Shown here: positions 22,560 through 39,717 of the stretch, one piece after another
Layout: each line of letters begins with the position of its first letter
Position numbering within the stretch: position 1 is the stretch's first letter
DNA from: Neodontobutis hainanensis
Taxonomy: Eukaryota; Chordata; Actinopteri; Gobiiformes; Odontobutidae
NCBI GenBank assembly: GCA_024349245.1
Contig: JALDNG010000005.1
Span: 16,469,001-16,533,000, forward strand
DNA length: 64,000 nucleotides
Reading direction: 5' to 3'
Program-made: the position numbers and the translations under genes
The notes under the pieces: generated by a model
The model's database searches: none
The model's input: only the letters and a program-made list of their open reading frames with translations
What the model was told of the DNA's origin: nothing

Positions 22560-25295
22560 ACTGGTCTGCTGTCAGGATAGAACCTGTACCAAACAACTTG
22601 AATTATTCTGAATAGCTTTGTTGTGACATCTTTTCATTTAGTTAAGGATCTAAAATCTATGATGACTCTTTGATATGTTTTATGGTATTTATTTTACATT
22701 GCCACCAGGAATGATTTACGACATAAAAAGAGCAAATCTTACCACATAATAAACTGAAAAAGTGATTATTTGTTATTGGAAAACCAAATCCAGCAGTGAC
22801 CCATTTACAATGCCAGCCGTTCAGATAATTTAATATATTTTAAAGATTAGAATTCCTAACAGGCTGAACTTAAATTGAGTTTCCACAACAATGTTCAATA
22901 TTAATACTGTACTCAGAGATGCAAATAGTATGGAGAAAAGGAGCCAAGTTGTAATGAGACCGCTGCATAACAGTGGCAGTGACGCTATTGGCCAGGCCTG
23001 GGGCTTCAGCTGTACCCACACTGTCAGACTAATCTACACTGACCTCTTAATTCTTCTAATAAACCATCGCAGGCACACTTTAGCACTGAGCACACCCTTT
23101 AGCCATGCTCAGGCCATAAAGGGCAAATGAAAGAAAGCTTGGTACCCTTTCAGACAGCTCCCTGGGTGTTACTCTGGCTAGACTTACACGCCAGGACCAG
23201 ATTGGATTATGAGGGATTACAGCAGTTTGAGATTTAGGAAGAAAAATTCTAGACAAAAACATAGGGACTGGTTGTGTTTAATTAAGAATGATACAAATGT
23301 ATATCCAATCAGACGTCAAATGTGTATAAACTAGCTGTGCTCTTGGTTGGTCTTTATGCGCACTAAATTAAAAAATTTAAAAGTATTGACAAAACAAATA
23401 TAAATTTAAGAATGGATTGTAATCATTGACGGTCAAAAGTGCAAGATAATAAATAGTTATTGCCATTGTACCAAAATGGAAATAGCGAGTGGTATTATTA
23501 TCTAATTTAAAATCTGTGGAGCAAATCAACTTTGACAAATATATCATTCAAATTATTATTATAAAAAATGAATTTATAAACCAGGGCATACCAGTGTTTT
23601 ATAATTAGAAATATAAACTGTATAGTTTTACGCCTCCGAGGATCGACTCATGGCACTGTGCATCCTGCTTTACGGACAAACCAGAGCCATGGACTTACAT
23701 AAGTGCTTCATATGTAGGCCCATGGTATTTACGTGTGTGATTTTGAATGTGTGTCATTCACACTGCTCTTTCCCTGCTGTTCAACACCACAGCATTGATG
23801 TAATATGGAGCGTTTCGATGGACGGGAATGTGCCCTGGTTATCTGCCGTCACACAAACAAGTTGCATAAGGTTCTTATGTTTCCTGCTTTCATTTGGGCT
23901 AACAGGCTAAACAAATTAGGTTAGGTGGCTTCTGTAAATTGTGTCAAAAAGTATAACAGAACTATAATGACACAATAACTCTTTTGTATTTTCCGTTTTG
24001 TTTTTCTGCTTTACTGTACTTCTATAGTAAATTATATTTTACTGTACTGTGTTTGAAAAATTCATTGCATTTTATGAAAAAAAATAAAATAAAATCCTAA
24101 CAGATACAACACCTGCAAATTACAAAGCTCCTCACCTTATCTCTAAGGGAGTCTCCAGCTACCCTACGGAAATTTCATTTTGGCCGCTTGTGTAAGAGAT
24201 CTTTAAGTTAAATGCATATATACTGCTGCTTTCAATAAAACAAGTGAATCCACAACAGAAGAAAATTATATAATATATATTATATAAAATAAAAAATACA
24301 AAATAAATTGTGCTTGTGTTTACCATAACAGATGGGTTTAACATATGCATGTTATCCAGGCAGCAGACCTCAATACACATTGCTCCAATCTGCAAAACAT
24401 AATAGTCATCTCTATCACCTTTATTCAGCTATATTTACATATCCATAATATGAAAAAGATATGGAAAAATGTGCTGACTTTTCATCTGTTTGTGGCACAC
24501 CCGGGTCTTTGTTGGTTTCTATGCAAACTGAATGTAAATAAGGTGGTCTAATCTTATGACTGGGTTTTATGTAATTATATAGGATTGCAGACAGGCAGAA
24601 GTCGAGGTTGAGTTTACATTTCAAATCTATGCCTCCACAGTATGTTTCTTTATTGTGACCTTGTGCGAGCTACAGTGAGTGATTGGTAGTGTACTGAATG
24701 TGCAAACAGATTAGGTGATTGATTAACTAGGTCCTTGTCAAGTTACAGGTCAGTGGATATTTGTGCCAATGCTGAGTCGATACATGTAAACAATATTTTT
24801 ATTGTTTTTAACAGTTTTTAACAACACAATGATTACCTCATGTAATCTCAAAACAAAACACACTGACTCAGATTCAGATGGCACAGGTTCACCTAAATGT
24901 ACAGCACAACAACTCCATTTAAGAAAATCCTTGGAGCATATTGGCTGCAACCTTAGGTTCTACATATTTCAAAAGGTACAAAAAAATTACACTTATAGTG
25001 TAATATAGACTTCAAGTCAAGACCAATATTTTTGCAGCTTTTGACATGACAAAAAACTACGTTAAAGTCCTGATTTTGGTTTTGCTTTTAAGACACATGG
25101 GAGAAAGTGTAGAGTTAAAATTATGTCTACGATTTGGTGAAATATATTCTGTGTATAATTTACAGTTGTACAGCTCTAACTCTGTTACACACTGAAATAG
25201 ATTTAGCACGTCTCCAGATGTTCTCCCAGTCGTCATCATCCATTGTCACAGAGTTCCTTCTCCCACGTGCCTCTAAGCCCTGGTAACAGAATCAA
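22560..25295. other. Intergenic sequence, no gene recognised
   Basis: No exon, RNA gene or clear repeat was recognised. Two closely spaced GGATTA words near 23205-23220 (homeodomain-type sites) may be chance. Confidence 0.35.
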
Positions 25296-25299
25296 ACAT

Positions 25300-25870
25300 T
25301 CAGATGATCACTTGATACAACATACTTATGGATATCTTTCCACTCCCTTCAAATAACACATTCTCAACCAGCGAGACTTTTAGATTTTTATTTAGAGTTG
25401 TGTTGTGCAGGATATAATGTCTTATCTGCAAGTAACGGAAAAGAACCTGTCTAGGTACGTTAAATTTTTCACACAGTTGTCCAAATGACATTAGTGTATT
25501 ATTGGATAAGACGTCTTGCAACAAGTAATGACTTTGTTCACCCATATAGCCAAACCTCCATCTATCCACCCCGGCTGGAGGTCAGGGTCATCCACCACAG
25601 GGGTAAAAACTGACGGGACTTTTGACCTCCCTTCATATCGCCGTACCAGTCGCCAGGCCTTGATTGTATTCAGTGTAACTGGGTTGCTACAGCCTGACCT
25701 CACATTTTTAAATGTATTAAAAATCATTGAGACAAAACAACTTTAGATTGTACCTTGAGAGTGACGCTTCAATATCCAACCAAATAGATTTTGGATTGTT
25801 AATAATAGTCGCAAATGTATTTGAGGTGACAGCATAGCTGGCAAACCCAAACTAAGTCGATATAAAACGG
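25300..25870 (-). mobile_element. L1-type LINE ORF2 C-terminal remnant
   Basis: Minus-strand frames read, in L1 ORF2 order, SIWLDIEASLSRYNLKLFC (about 25800-25740), NPVTLNTIKAWRLVRRY and PGWIDGGLAIW (about 25690-25560), then SFGQLCEKFNVPRQVLFRYLQIR (about 25490-25400). These are the post-reverse-transcriptase segments of L1 ORF2. At least one frameshift and several stops break it, so it is a dead fragment; no reverse-transcriptase core or 3' tail is seen. The plus-strand frame over it is a shadow. Confidence 0.75.
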
Positions 25871-26554
25871 TCTTGTAACATGTTGTGTGTTGGATAGTAA
25901 TGTATGAAAAGTCTCATAGAAAAATATAAAATGTTTGTACATCTTTTTTTTTTTGGTTTCTAACTAGGTGCAACTGAAACCAGCCCATGGCATAAGACTG
26001 CCCTCTGGAGGTATACAATTTATTTACACAGAAGCGTAATAAAACTCTGCATGCTAAAAACTCTGAGGCTCAAACTAACTCTAAAGACTTGTTAAAGATA
26101 TTCAAGTAGCCCAACCTACACTAAAATATTATACAAAATCTTTATGTATGACTAAATCTCATTTTAACTTGAGTGTTATTGTAATTCTATCTGCTGCTTT
26201 GAAGCAAAATGATGTGATGTGCTCAAATGGAGCACATCAAAAAAGGCTAAATGGATAAAAAGCTAACAATGATGTTTAAACCTTATTAGCTGGACTCTTT
26301 ACTTAATGTTGAACGTGATGCGTGTGCAATTAAAACACCCACAAATAAAGAGGAAGAAAACGAATACTGGTCTAGATTCTAGGCAAATTAAGTCTAGATG
26401 TCAAATTATTAAGGAAACAGTCATCTCTGTAGCCAAAACAGAGACCCCTCCTCTTTGAATGTTAAAATATTTAATCTGTCCTCATGACCCCCCTCTTTTT
26501 AAACAATAAAGATCATGTTTTTGGCTTTGTTAGGAGAACTAGACAAGACAACAG

Positions 26555-26645
26555 GGAAAAGTGAACTGCCCGGACTGGGACTTGAACCCAAGCCCATGCT
26601 GGACTCTTCTGACATGACATTGTCCTCACAAGACTTTCCTTTGTT
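26555..26645 (-). repeat. tRNA-derived SINE head, degraded
   Basis: On the minus strand GGGCTTGGGTTCAAGTCCC has a good B box (GGTTCAAGTCC). No complete tRNA fold can be drawn and the rest is unclear, so this is called a SINE fragment rather than a tRNA gene. Confidence 0.4.
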
Positions 26646-26754
26646 TCTATTATGTTTTTTTCACTGATGAAATCGTCCTATAAAATATAATAATAATATA
26701 AATAAAATAGGTTTCTAACAAGATGTCACAGAAACCAATCCAAAGCATATGGCT

Positions 26755-26832
26755 AGTGGTAGATTATAACAATAATCTTTATTCATATAGCACCTTTTAA
26801 AAACAAGGTGTACAAAGTGCTTAACAAAGTGA
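26755..26832 (-). repeat. LINE/SINE 3'-tail-like fragment
   Basis: On the minus strand, GCACTTTGTACACC, then AAAGGTGCTATATGAATAAAG, is the usual ending of L2-like fish retroelements. Confidence 0.5.
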
Positions 26833-27213
26833 ACATTAAAACAAACAATAGAACACCAAAAATACAATCAAGGAGGCAGACAGATGTAGAGGTGATCACA
26901 TAAGTGCTTAGGCTTTAGGATCATCTAGATAAACTTTAGATAATTGTTACAGGTTATGTACCAAAATCAAAATATCTACAATTGTTCTATTGCTTTTGGT
27001 TTGTCTTGACTGATTACTGATAAAAATAAATAAATGTGTACATTGTAAACTTAGTTACTATTGTGATTTAGGGGTCTACTACTATAGCTAAACAGACATT
27101 TTACTTACGTAAACTTTAATTAGCACAAATAACTTAAAGTATTTAACATTTTGTATATATATTTTTGATTGACAAACAGATAATAATTACGTGCACCACA
27201 ATACACAGCTCTC

Positions 27214-30200
27214 TCATTTCTTGTTGTGAATATGTGGATGTGCAGTGCCTCGGACGGTGGGCACTGATGTCACAGTGGGCTCTGGACACAGGCTGAGTCG
27301 AGAGCTGCGTCCGGGTGTGCTCACCGGAGAGATGAGCTGGGATGAACCACGACCTGGAGCGTTACCACTGCCTCCTGCTGTTAGGTCATGTCCATGGATG
27401 AGACCCTGGGCACTTCCCTTGACCTCCATGTTGTCCCAGTAATGGTGCATGTTTTGGATCTGGCGCTGCAGCTGCTTGTTTTGGCAGAGCAGGGCATTTC
27501 GTTGTTGTCTGAGAGCATGGTGCTGCTCTCGAGCCTCATTGTGCAGACGAGTGAGAAGCCACAGCTCGGAGAACTCACACTTAGTGAGAAAGACAGAAGA
27601 GAGACCATAACATTGAAACATATTAATTTTTTAATACTTTTGTGAATTTTATCAGCACTCATTCCACTCAGACTGCTTCACTGTTATTTTTTGTGTTCTC
27701 TTTTTGACATGAAAGACTCAGCACTTCATATGTCATCCATAAAAACAAGATTGTACCTAGGTTTCAATTGTTGCCCATTGAATGTACATGCACCAGCTTC
27801 TTTGGGGTCATATGGTCTCACCTCAGCCTGTTCCTCTGTATCGTCTGAGTCCAGGTTCTGTGCAAGGGTCTTCTGCGGTTCCTTGGTCATGAGCAGCCTG
27901 TCCTCCATCTTCTTACAGAGTGTAGCCATTCGAAGAACCCTCTCACCCTGAATCAAACACAGCCAGAGGTTCATGCAAGTTTATATTTCTTCTATTATTT
28001 GTCTCTAAAAGTCACCTGGGTAATGGCACGCTTCAGATTCTTTGCTGCTGCGTCACTCTGGATGGTGAGCTCAGTCAGATGTTGTCTAGCCCGGGAGTTA
28101 CTGCGCTGAATACATGTCCGGAGCTTTCCATTTTGGCTCTCGGTGGCCACCAGTTGTTCTTGCAATTGTGACATGCTGGCCTCATCTGAAGTTTGCTTGG
28201 CTTGGAGCTCCTTGAGATTTTTCTAAAACAGCATTAGAGAAAAAGGGAAGTAAATAAAATGAAAATAGTGAGGTCACTCATATAAACTGATGAAAGTGAA
28301 ATAGCCCACTTTAAAATCAGTTTAGTTCATAAATGACATTCACATGTGTGTGTGTGTGTGCTCAGATACAAACACAAATGCAGTCCTCAGTGTCCTTACT
28401 AAACAGTGTTTTCATCCGAGGAACACATGAACACAGCATATGGCCTGTCTGTGGTCGCTTTGGATAAAAGCGTCTGCTAAATGACTAAATGCTTACCTGC
28501 TCGTTTTCCAAGTCTTTTGATGCTCTGTTTAAAGCCTCCCTGTAGTTCTGGTTTTCTAAAGTGATCTCCTCCAGTGTCAGTTGTCTATTCTCGTGGAAAC
28601 GCAGTTGCTCCTCCAGCTGCTCTCTGTATTTTTGTAACAGCTTTATTCTCTGTACAAACCAGACACACAATAAACCACTTGTGCACAACCAAAATAGCAT
28701 CTACTTGTGGTGCTGCTTCAATAGCTCCTGACTTTAAGCTAATCTTCAACTTCAAGCAAACTTTTAAATAAAATTTCCTTGAAAATGCAATTGGGTCACT
28801 GACTTCTTTCTGAAAGACCTTCTCGTACAAGTCTATGCTTGTGATGGAACTGGCTGTAATCTCCCTCAGCAAGTCTTCATATTTGTCCCGCACAGCTGGA
28901 GCAGTGTCCTCTAGGCTCAACAACTGAAGCTTGTCCTCTGCCAACAACTGCTCTCTGAAATAACAGACAGGGTCAACCTTTATGACAGTGGTGAATGCTC
29001 CTGTTCTGGGGAACCCCAAGAATTTTCAGATGAAGTTTAAAGCTATTGAAACAACTTAAATATATTTATATTCTTCCTCTTTCTAAATGTATATTTTACA
29101 AAGTGAGGTTGTGTATGTTTCAAAAGCTCCCACTTTCAAGCATTTTTGGCATCCAATTCCATCTATTCATCAAAACAACAGCAAAAGATGTACAGTAAAA
29201 ATAACATCCCAACTCCACCTATTAACTTCTATTCATCTTCTATGTTTCCTTCCTCACTTTTGTAATTTATAGCACTTCTTGATCTTGACCATGCTGCTCT
29301 CCCATTCATGCTGAAGAAAGCCTATGCGTTGCTTCTGCAGTTTGCACAGCCGTGAGATGTACATCTGGTGACAGCGGTGCACCTCAGCTAAATGACGCTC
29401 TTTCTCCATCAGCTTGTCTGCCATATCCTGCAGAAAGTTCAATTTTTTTCAACTGTTTTATTTATTCAACTAACTGGACTTCATCTACTCCTTATAAGTC
29501 TTTATTGTATTGCATCTCATTCTTATTTAATAACTGCAAGCATTTCCCACAGCACTCTTCGGTTAAGTTGGCCACTTGAGAATAAGCAACTACCACCATG
29601 ACTCTTTAATTAGTGACATAAAGCCTATTTTAATTCAGCATTTGGAATTAAATAATCCTTAATATCCTTATATTATGGTCCATTTGTGTTGAAGCATAGA
29701 TCCGTTCAAAGGTTTTAACGCATTTGTAGGTAGAGGGTTTAACTTAGCTACCACCTTAACTGAGAAATTTCCTGTAGCAAACACTGAGTTACTGTTGCTA
29801 TTGTTGTTGACAACAAACCTAACCTACTCAGCTAACATCCATTAAGGCTACTGTATATCCTATACAGTCCATCTGCTGCTGCTTTGCAAGATCTCTCTTT
29901 TGATTGAAGGGGAAGAGTTCCAGAAAATAAATACCTGTAATGAACATTTTAATATATACCTATTTAAACTTTATTTTATCACCAATATAGAAATAAGAAC
30001 TGAACTTCTACTCACACATTTGGCTGCTGTACTGTTTACCAATAACAAATTAAACAAGAGCGCTTAAAAGCTGTGGTATTTATGTTTGTTGGGTTATTTT
30101 TTTTGTTTTTTGGCATATCTCTCAAGCCACATGTGTGTTAGATTACCTTACATATATAATATAAATTCTACCTTAAATTGCATCAGGCAAGTGTCATTTT

Positions 30201-31014
30201 GTCAGTTTTTGATGAGGAAGCACATGTCGTAAGATAATCAGTGTCATTTGGTGTTCTTTGAATGTCAATCGTAACATCTAAGAATCAGTAACTAGTATCC
30301 TGTAGCTTTTAGCTAGAGATAAGTTTATTGCCTGTATAAATAGAATATCAAGCTGCTTGGTAATGTTTTCTACCCACTCACTGACAGCACACAGACAAAT
30401 TTAGTCAGTTGCCATTTACCAAAATTAGATTGTTTGTAAAAGATTTTCAGTAGGCCTACCCTTTTAACTATACAAAATTTTCTTATGTATCGTATTATAA
30501 TGCATTATAGTTCATGGATTATGCCTGGGTCTACGACTGACCTTGATGCAGCTGTCGAAGCTGTCCAGCTGCCTCTCACAAGTCTTTGTCAGCACATCAA
30601 TCTGGTCCCGCTGCTTCTCAGTTTCACACAGGCGTAACAGTGTCCTCCAACCTTCATTCAGCTTCTGCAGCCACACCATCGTGCTCTTCTCATCCTCCTG
30701 AAGCTTGTCCTGTGGAAAAAAATACCATTAACAAGTGGTGGTACAAAATAGCAAACAGCAGTATTTTTACAAAAGTCAGGGTTAAAACATAAATATGGAT
30801 GAATACTTTTGCTGTTCATGATACTTCTCATTAAGTGTAGCCTACTCCTGTGTTATGTTTTTGGTAAGTATACCTTCAGGAACTGGATGACAGTCTGCTC
30901 TTTCCTGCGGTCCATCTCCTCTTGGGCCAAGGCTTTCTGTTGCAGGTAGAGCATCATCTCCTCCTCAGTCATAATCTTTTTATCATCTCCACCTACCTTC
31001 TCCTTTTTCGACAT
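27214..31014 (-). CDS. drc2: Dynein regulatory complex subunit 2-like (CCDC65), eight exons
   Basis: Exons in transcript order: 31014-30874, 30709-30542, 29427-29258, 28954-28804, 28649-28497, 28222-28016, 27947-27822, 27579-27214. Phases join without a stop and give 493 codons (human DRC2 has 484). The family is a coiled-coil subunit of the nexin-dynein regulatory complex that crosslinks axonemal doublets in motile cilia and sperm. Support: N-terminal MSKKEKVGG with MLYLQQKALAQEEMDRRKEQ and FLKDKLQEDE, then LNEGWRTLLR. Exon 6-7 HLTELTIQSDAAAKNLKRAI and GERVLRMATLCKKME match the C-terminal part of DRC2. Nearly the whole protein is heptad-like, Glu/Gln/Lys-rich coiled coil. Odd: the middle (exons 3-5) is poorly similar to mammalian DRC2, and the last exon ends in a Ser/Pro/Gly-rich tail. 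It may be a fast-evolving orthologue or paralogue. An X-box lies 171 bp upstream of the ATG. The first exon faces sec61a1 head-to-head. Confidence 0.75.
28449..28492 (+). repeat. SINE tail abutting drc2 exon 5 donor
   Basis: GGTCGCTTTGGATAAAAGCG followed by TCTGCTAAATGAC is the same tail motif as in the SINE at 594-866. In the gene's orientation it begins about 6 bases into the intron after exon 5, immediately behind the GTAAGC donor. Confidence 0.7.
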
Positions 31015-31184
31015 GGCGCCAACAGAATAGATTATTTTGAAATGTTTGAATAAATTTGTTGAGGCAAAGCCCGTTTTCCACTTTAAAATGTTTTTTTTCT
31101 GACTAAGCAAAACTACATTTACACTAAGCTTATAGGCTACTGTTAGATACAATTATTTTTTAAATAACTTTGTATGCTATTTTT

Positions 31185-31198
31185 GTCTCCTTGGCAAC
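31185..31198 (-). promoter_or_regulatory. X-box (RFX-type site) of the drc2-like gene
   Basis: GTCTCCTTGGCAAC fits the X-box pattern RYYNYY-WW-RRNRAC bound by RFX factors, with a strong GGCAAC half-site. It is 171 bp upstream of the start codon of a motile-cilia gene, the usual location. Binding is inferred, not shown. Confidence 0.65.
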
Positions 31199-31199
31199 G

Positions 31200-32100
31200 C
31201 AGCTAGCTAACTATTTTGCTGAATAAACTGAATAATTACGTTAACTAACGTTAGCTAGTCTAGTTAACGTGGTACCATTTGGTTTTAAAAGAGATGTCTC
31301 ATTTTTAATATAAGAATCACACATGATACAATTTTAATTAAAAACATAAACATGACATCAAACCAGTTGATTAGGCTCATGTTTCTTCATAAAAATAAAA
31401 CGTTATAAGTAGCCTAAAAACAAAAGTGCAAAAATGTGCAATGACGCCATCTAGTGGAGTAAGCCAGGTAAGATTACTCAGGTTCTCTCAAACTCAAAGT
31501 TTTTTTTTATTAGCAGAAAGGTTGAACATTTTAACATGTGGCCTGGGGAAGAACATTAACTCACATCTAGAGTGACTAATAGACCTAAATCATAATGCAT
31601 TTTTCCATGGTTCACATTGTAAGTTACTTGATTGTTTACACTTTACAGACTCAGGTTTGCGTTTTTATTTTGTGCTACTCGTTAAATGAATGGGTGTGTT
31701 TATATTGTGTCTGGTTTGGGCTTCAACTGGTTTTTAGCTCCTTTCAAATAGTTTTGCTGTATTTTCCTTTCTTGTTTGAGCTTATAATCACTGAGAGCCC
31801 CAAAAAAAAAAAAAAATAAAAATAAAAATAAAAATTGGAAATACAGAGAGCAGTGGGGTTACAGATATATTTTACCCCATTACACTGTTCTATCCATGGG
31901 ATGTGGAATAAAATAAAATTTTCATTGTGTGAAGGGTTAACTATTCGACCAAGAGCTGAGCTGTCCCAATTTAAGGAGATCGTCATAGGGTTTAGGGCGC
32001 CATCTACTGCATAGGAGTACAGTTTTACAAACGGCAAAACCTATCAAACAAAAACACATCTTCTAATGTCATATTTACATCGTTACTTTAAAACACGTGT
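31200..32100. other. Intergenic sequence between drc2 and sec61a1
   Basis: The sequence contains an A-rich tract with AAAAAT units (31801-31835) and no recognised gene. Frames on both strands are short. It separates two divergent promoters by about 1.3 kb from ATG to ATG. Confidence 0.5.
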
Positions 32101-32174
32101 TCAGTAACACTGGTTTAACACTATTTGACCGTTTTAGAGCAAAAGCCGCGCGTGAAGTCCCGGATGGTCCCAGA

Positions 32175-32320
32175 GTAGTGACGTGCGTTAGCGGCTTCTC
32201 TGGTGACGTGTCTCTAGGCTGTCTCTTCTTCTCCGGAGCGGCTACTGGATGGAGCCACATTGACTCCGCTCAACATTCAAACTTTACCATACTCACGACA
32301 GGAATCGGCGCTAGGACAAC
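32175..32320 (+). promoter_or_regulatory. sec61a1 promoter with two TGACGTG cores
   Basis: TGACGTG occurs at 32179-32185 and 32204-32210, 25 bp apart, within 145 bp of the start codon. This is the core of the unfolded-protein-response element bound by XBP1 and ATF6, and is also CRE-like. Vertebrate SEC61A1 is a known stress-induced ER gene. Function here is inferred from position and motif. Confidence 0.5.
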
Positions 32321-36996
<4,676 letters not shown>

Positions 36997-37244
36997 ACAC
37001 ACCACCCCTCATAAGTCTTGTCATATTGCGCATTATTTAAGTATAAAACAATCAACACAGGTTTCAGCTGGGTCAATGTTTTACAACTTCTGTGATAGAT
37101 TACAAAGTCTCTCATGTGAATGCAGAGATGATTGGTTTTTGGATACCTCCAGGTTTAAGCATAGTATTGTTAATCAAGTAATTTTTATTCCGATGCCCAT
37201 TACCCATCTCTCTTCTGGCTGATTGCCTGCTAAATAATGCCTCG

Positions 37245-37302
37245 AGCACTAATGCATACATACGTACATGCATAAATGCATACATGCACATACATACAAT
37301 TC
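37245..37302. repeat. Degenerate (CATA)n simple repeat in sec61a1 3'UTR
   Basis: A run of CATA and GCAT units (ATGCATACATACGTACATGC and onward) lies about 250 bp after the stop codon. Confidence 0.6.
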
Positions 37303-37435
37303 ACATGTTGGTGCAGATTTAAAGCTGGAAGCACTGTGCCTGGACTTTTTATGGGGTGTTGAAAGGAAATGGATTCATTGGACCAGCTGATGGTTTTCTC
37401 ACTTTTTTTATTTTATTTTTATTTTCATATTTTTA

Positions 37436-37441
37436 AATAAA
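37436..37441 (+). terminator. Candidate sec61a1 poly(A) signal
   Basis: AATAAA lies 440 bp after the stop codon, preceded by a U-rich stretch and followed by TGT/GT-rich sequence. Confidence 0.55.
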
Positions 37442-37499
37442 AAATGGACTGTTTATATCCACTCTGGTCTAATGTGGGACACCGAGTTTGTCCTCTTGT

Positions 37500-38215
37500 G
37501 GCTGGATCCTAAATGAAAAGTGTTTGTCATCATGCTCTTTTACTCCAAGCTGAGTTGCTGCACAAACTGCCAAGATGGTCGGGACGAGGGTGGGTTTGAT
37601 AGGGACAGATATAGGGGCTGTCATATTGGTTTTTACTTCATGTAACAAACACAATTGTTATTAAAACAGGATTTTCCAATACACTTGGCATGGGTTGTGA
37701 TTCTTATTTCACCAATTCATAGTATAACTTTTAAGTTTTTGGTGCCAACAGCAAACAAGCAGCAGAACATTGTATTATGTTATAGTCTCTAACCTCACCA
37801 ACCCTAAAGTATTCCACATAGTGTTGCTACGCATCCATTTGAATAGTAGCTATTGTAATGGGCAATACAGTGAGAAATTCTATTCGTATGCAATAGAAGT
37901 TGCAATAGAAAGTAATTATATGTATACCAAAAAAATCCGTCACGCAAATAAAACTAATTGTAAAAAAAAAACGCACGATGACTGCTATCAAGTTCAACAC
38001 ATTCTTTCATAGATACAGAAGAAATTAAAGAAACTTAAATATACTTAATAATGTATACCAACCTATGATTGATTTGAATGTGACTAAATACATACTAATA
38101 GTTCCTAATACTTGGGTATTGATTTTCTTTTCAACCATAGATTGTAAATAAAACGTTTTCAACACTCCTTTGGCGGAAACGTATACGGTGGCGTCATCAG
38201 TGTGCGACCACATGC
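37500..38215. other. Spacer between sec61a1 and chchd4
   Basis: No exon was recognised. The frames here are short and unrelated to known proteins. Confidence 0.45.
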
Positions 38216-38331
38216 GCACAGGTCACAGAGGTAACAGTGTTGGTCGCCGGTAACCCTATACTCCTGTGAAATAAGTTCATTCTTTATAACCTTCAGAGGG
38301 TGACGTTTAGGGGAGACCGAAAACCACAGAC

Positions 38332-39717
38332 ATGTCCTACTGCAGGCAGGAAGGTAAAGTGCGATTTTATTTGCATTTATTTTACAATGTGGGGTGCACT
38401 GGTGCTTCACAATGTCATGTAAGCGGCCACCATGCTATGTTCAGTCAGTAGTTACAGCCTTAGCTGTTGCTTTTATGTGACTCGTTCCGAGTTCTAGTAA
38501 TCACGAGATAACGCTTGGTCTGTGGTAAAATGGCTAAAATTCATACTCTAGTTATTTAGACACTTGTGTCTCTTCTATACAGTTGACGATGATCCTGAAG
38601 AAGTTACCTAGCTAAAGCAAGTTAAAAAAGCAGTGCGCCACCAGGCGGTACTGTCATATTCATGATGATTTAATTGTATTAATTCCTTCCATTACCAATA
38701 CTCCCATCAAGACACAAAAAACATTTACATCATAAACCTTTTTAAAAATGTTTATGAAGTAAATCATTAAATCTGACACCCAACAACAACGTAGACACAG
38801 AGTTGTTTAGGCCAAATTAACAGTATTTGCATTTTTATAAATAAATAAAAAGGTAAATATTAATGGGTTCAGTATTTCCTCTTCATGGTTTGCTGCCAGT
38901 ATGTTGGATCAGTAGATCCATTCTAAAATGAGAGGAGCCTGTAATGGGATTATGTGGTTTGATTTGTGATAAACTGGCAACTGGCATAAGTGTATTGTAT
39001 ATTATATAAGCTCTATGTTGTACATAACGAATCTCACAAGTTGATTAAAATAGTGGCTAATTTTAATAGCCTAAAAATGTTTTTGTTTGTTTTTGCATTT
39101 GGGAAATTTTGTACAGGTGGATATGTAACAATATACTAATGTAATACAGTGCATTAAAAATATGAATAGAATGGTGGTATACTTATTCTTTATTGTATTT
39201 TACATTTCAAGGTAAGGATCGTATCATCTTTGTGACCAAAGAAGACCATGAGTCACCAAGTAACGCTGAGCTGGTTGCTGATGACCCTAATGACCCTTAT
39301 GAGGAACAAGGTGAGTTGTGCTGTCATTACAAAGCTGTACCTTTTTAACACTTTGTAAAACTTTTAACCACTTTCCTTTCTTTAGGCCTGATCCTGCCCA
39401 ATGGTGACATCAACTGGAACTGCCCCTGTCTTGGAGGCATGGCCAGCGGGCCCTGTGGCACCCAGTTCAAAGAGGCCTTTTCCTGTTTCCATTACAGTAA
39501 AGAGGAGGTGAAGGGCTCGGAATGCATTGATAACTTCCGTAACATGCAGGAGTGCATGCAGAAGTATCCCGAGCTTTATCCTCAGGAAGAGGACAAAGAA
39601 AGCCTCCCTCAGACAGAAGCTGCTCCACAAAGTGACACTGCCCCAGGCACTTCTACATCTGACACTGGCCTTAACACTGCCAGCTCTACACCTATTGACA
39701 GCCAGAACACTAGCTAA
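38332..39717 (+). CDS. chchd4: CHCHD4 / MIA40, mitochondrial import oxidoreductase, three exons
   Basis: Exons: 38332-38353, 39212-39310, 39386-39717. Phases agree and give 150 codons (human has 142). MIA40 sits in the mitochondrial intermembrane space and introduces disulfides into twin-CX3C and CX9C proteins as they are imported, passing electrons to ALR/GFER. Seen: the [20 protein letters not shown] start; the catalytic CPC in NWNCPCLGG; CHCH domain twin CX9C motifs CGTQFKEAFSC and CIDNFRNMQEC; then MQKYPELYPQEE. The C-terminal tail (about 40 residues, Ser/Thr/Pro-rich) is diverged and has fewer acidic residues than in human, as is usual for this region. No presequence is present, matching the family. 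Candidate AATAAA is at 39982-39987. Which teleost copy (a or b) is unknown. Confidence 0.96.

Noticed and set aside
22144..22580. Frames with poly-Ile, poly-Asn or poly-Leu runs
   Set aside because: They are translations of the (ATT)n microsatellite.
26555..26645. tRNA gene on the minus strand
   Set aside because: A B box is present, but no acceptor stem or complete cloverleaf could be drawn; a SINE head is more likely.
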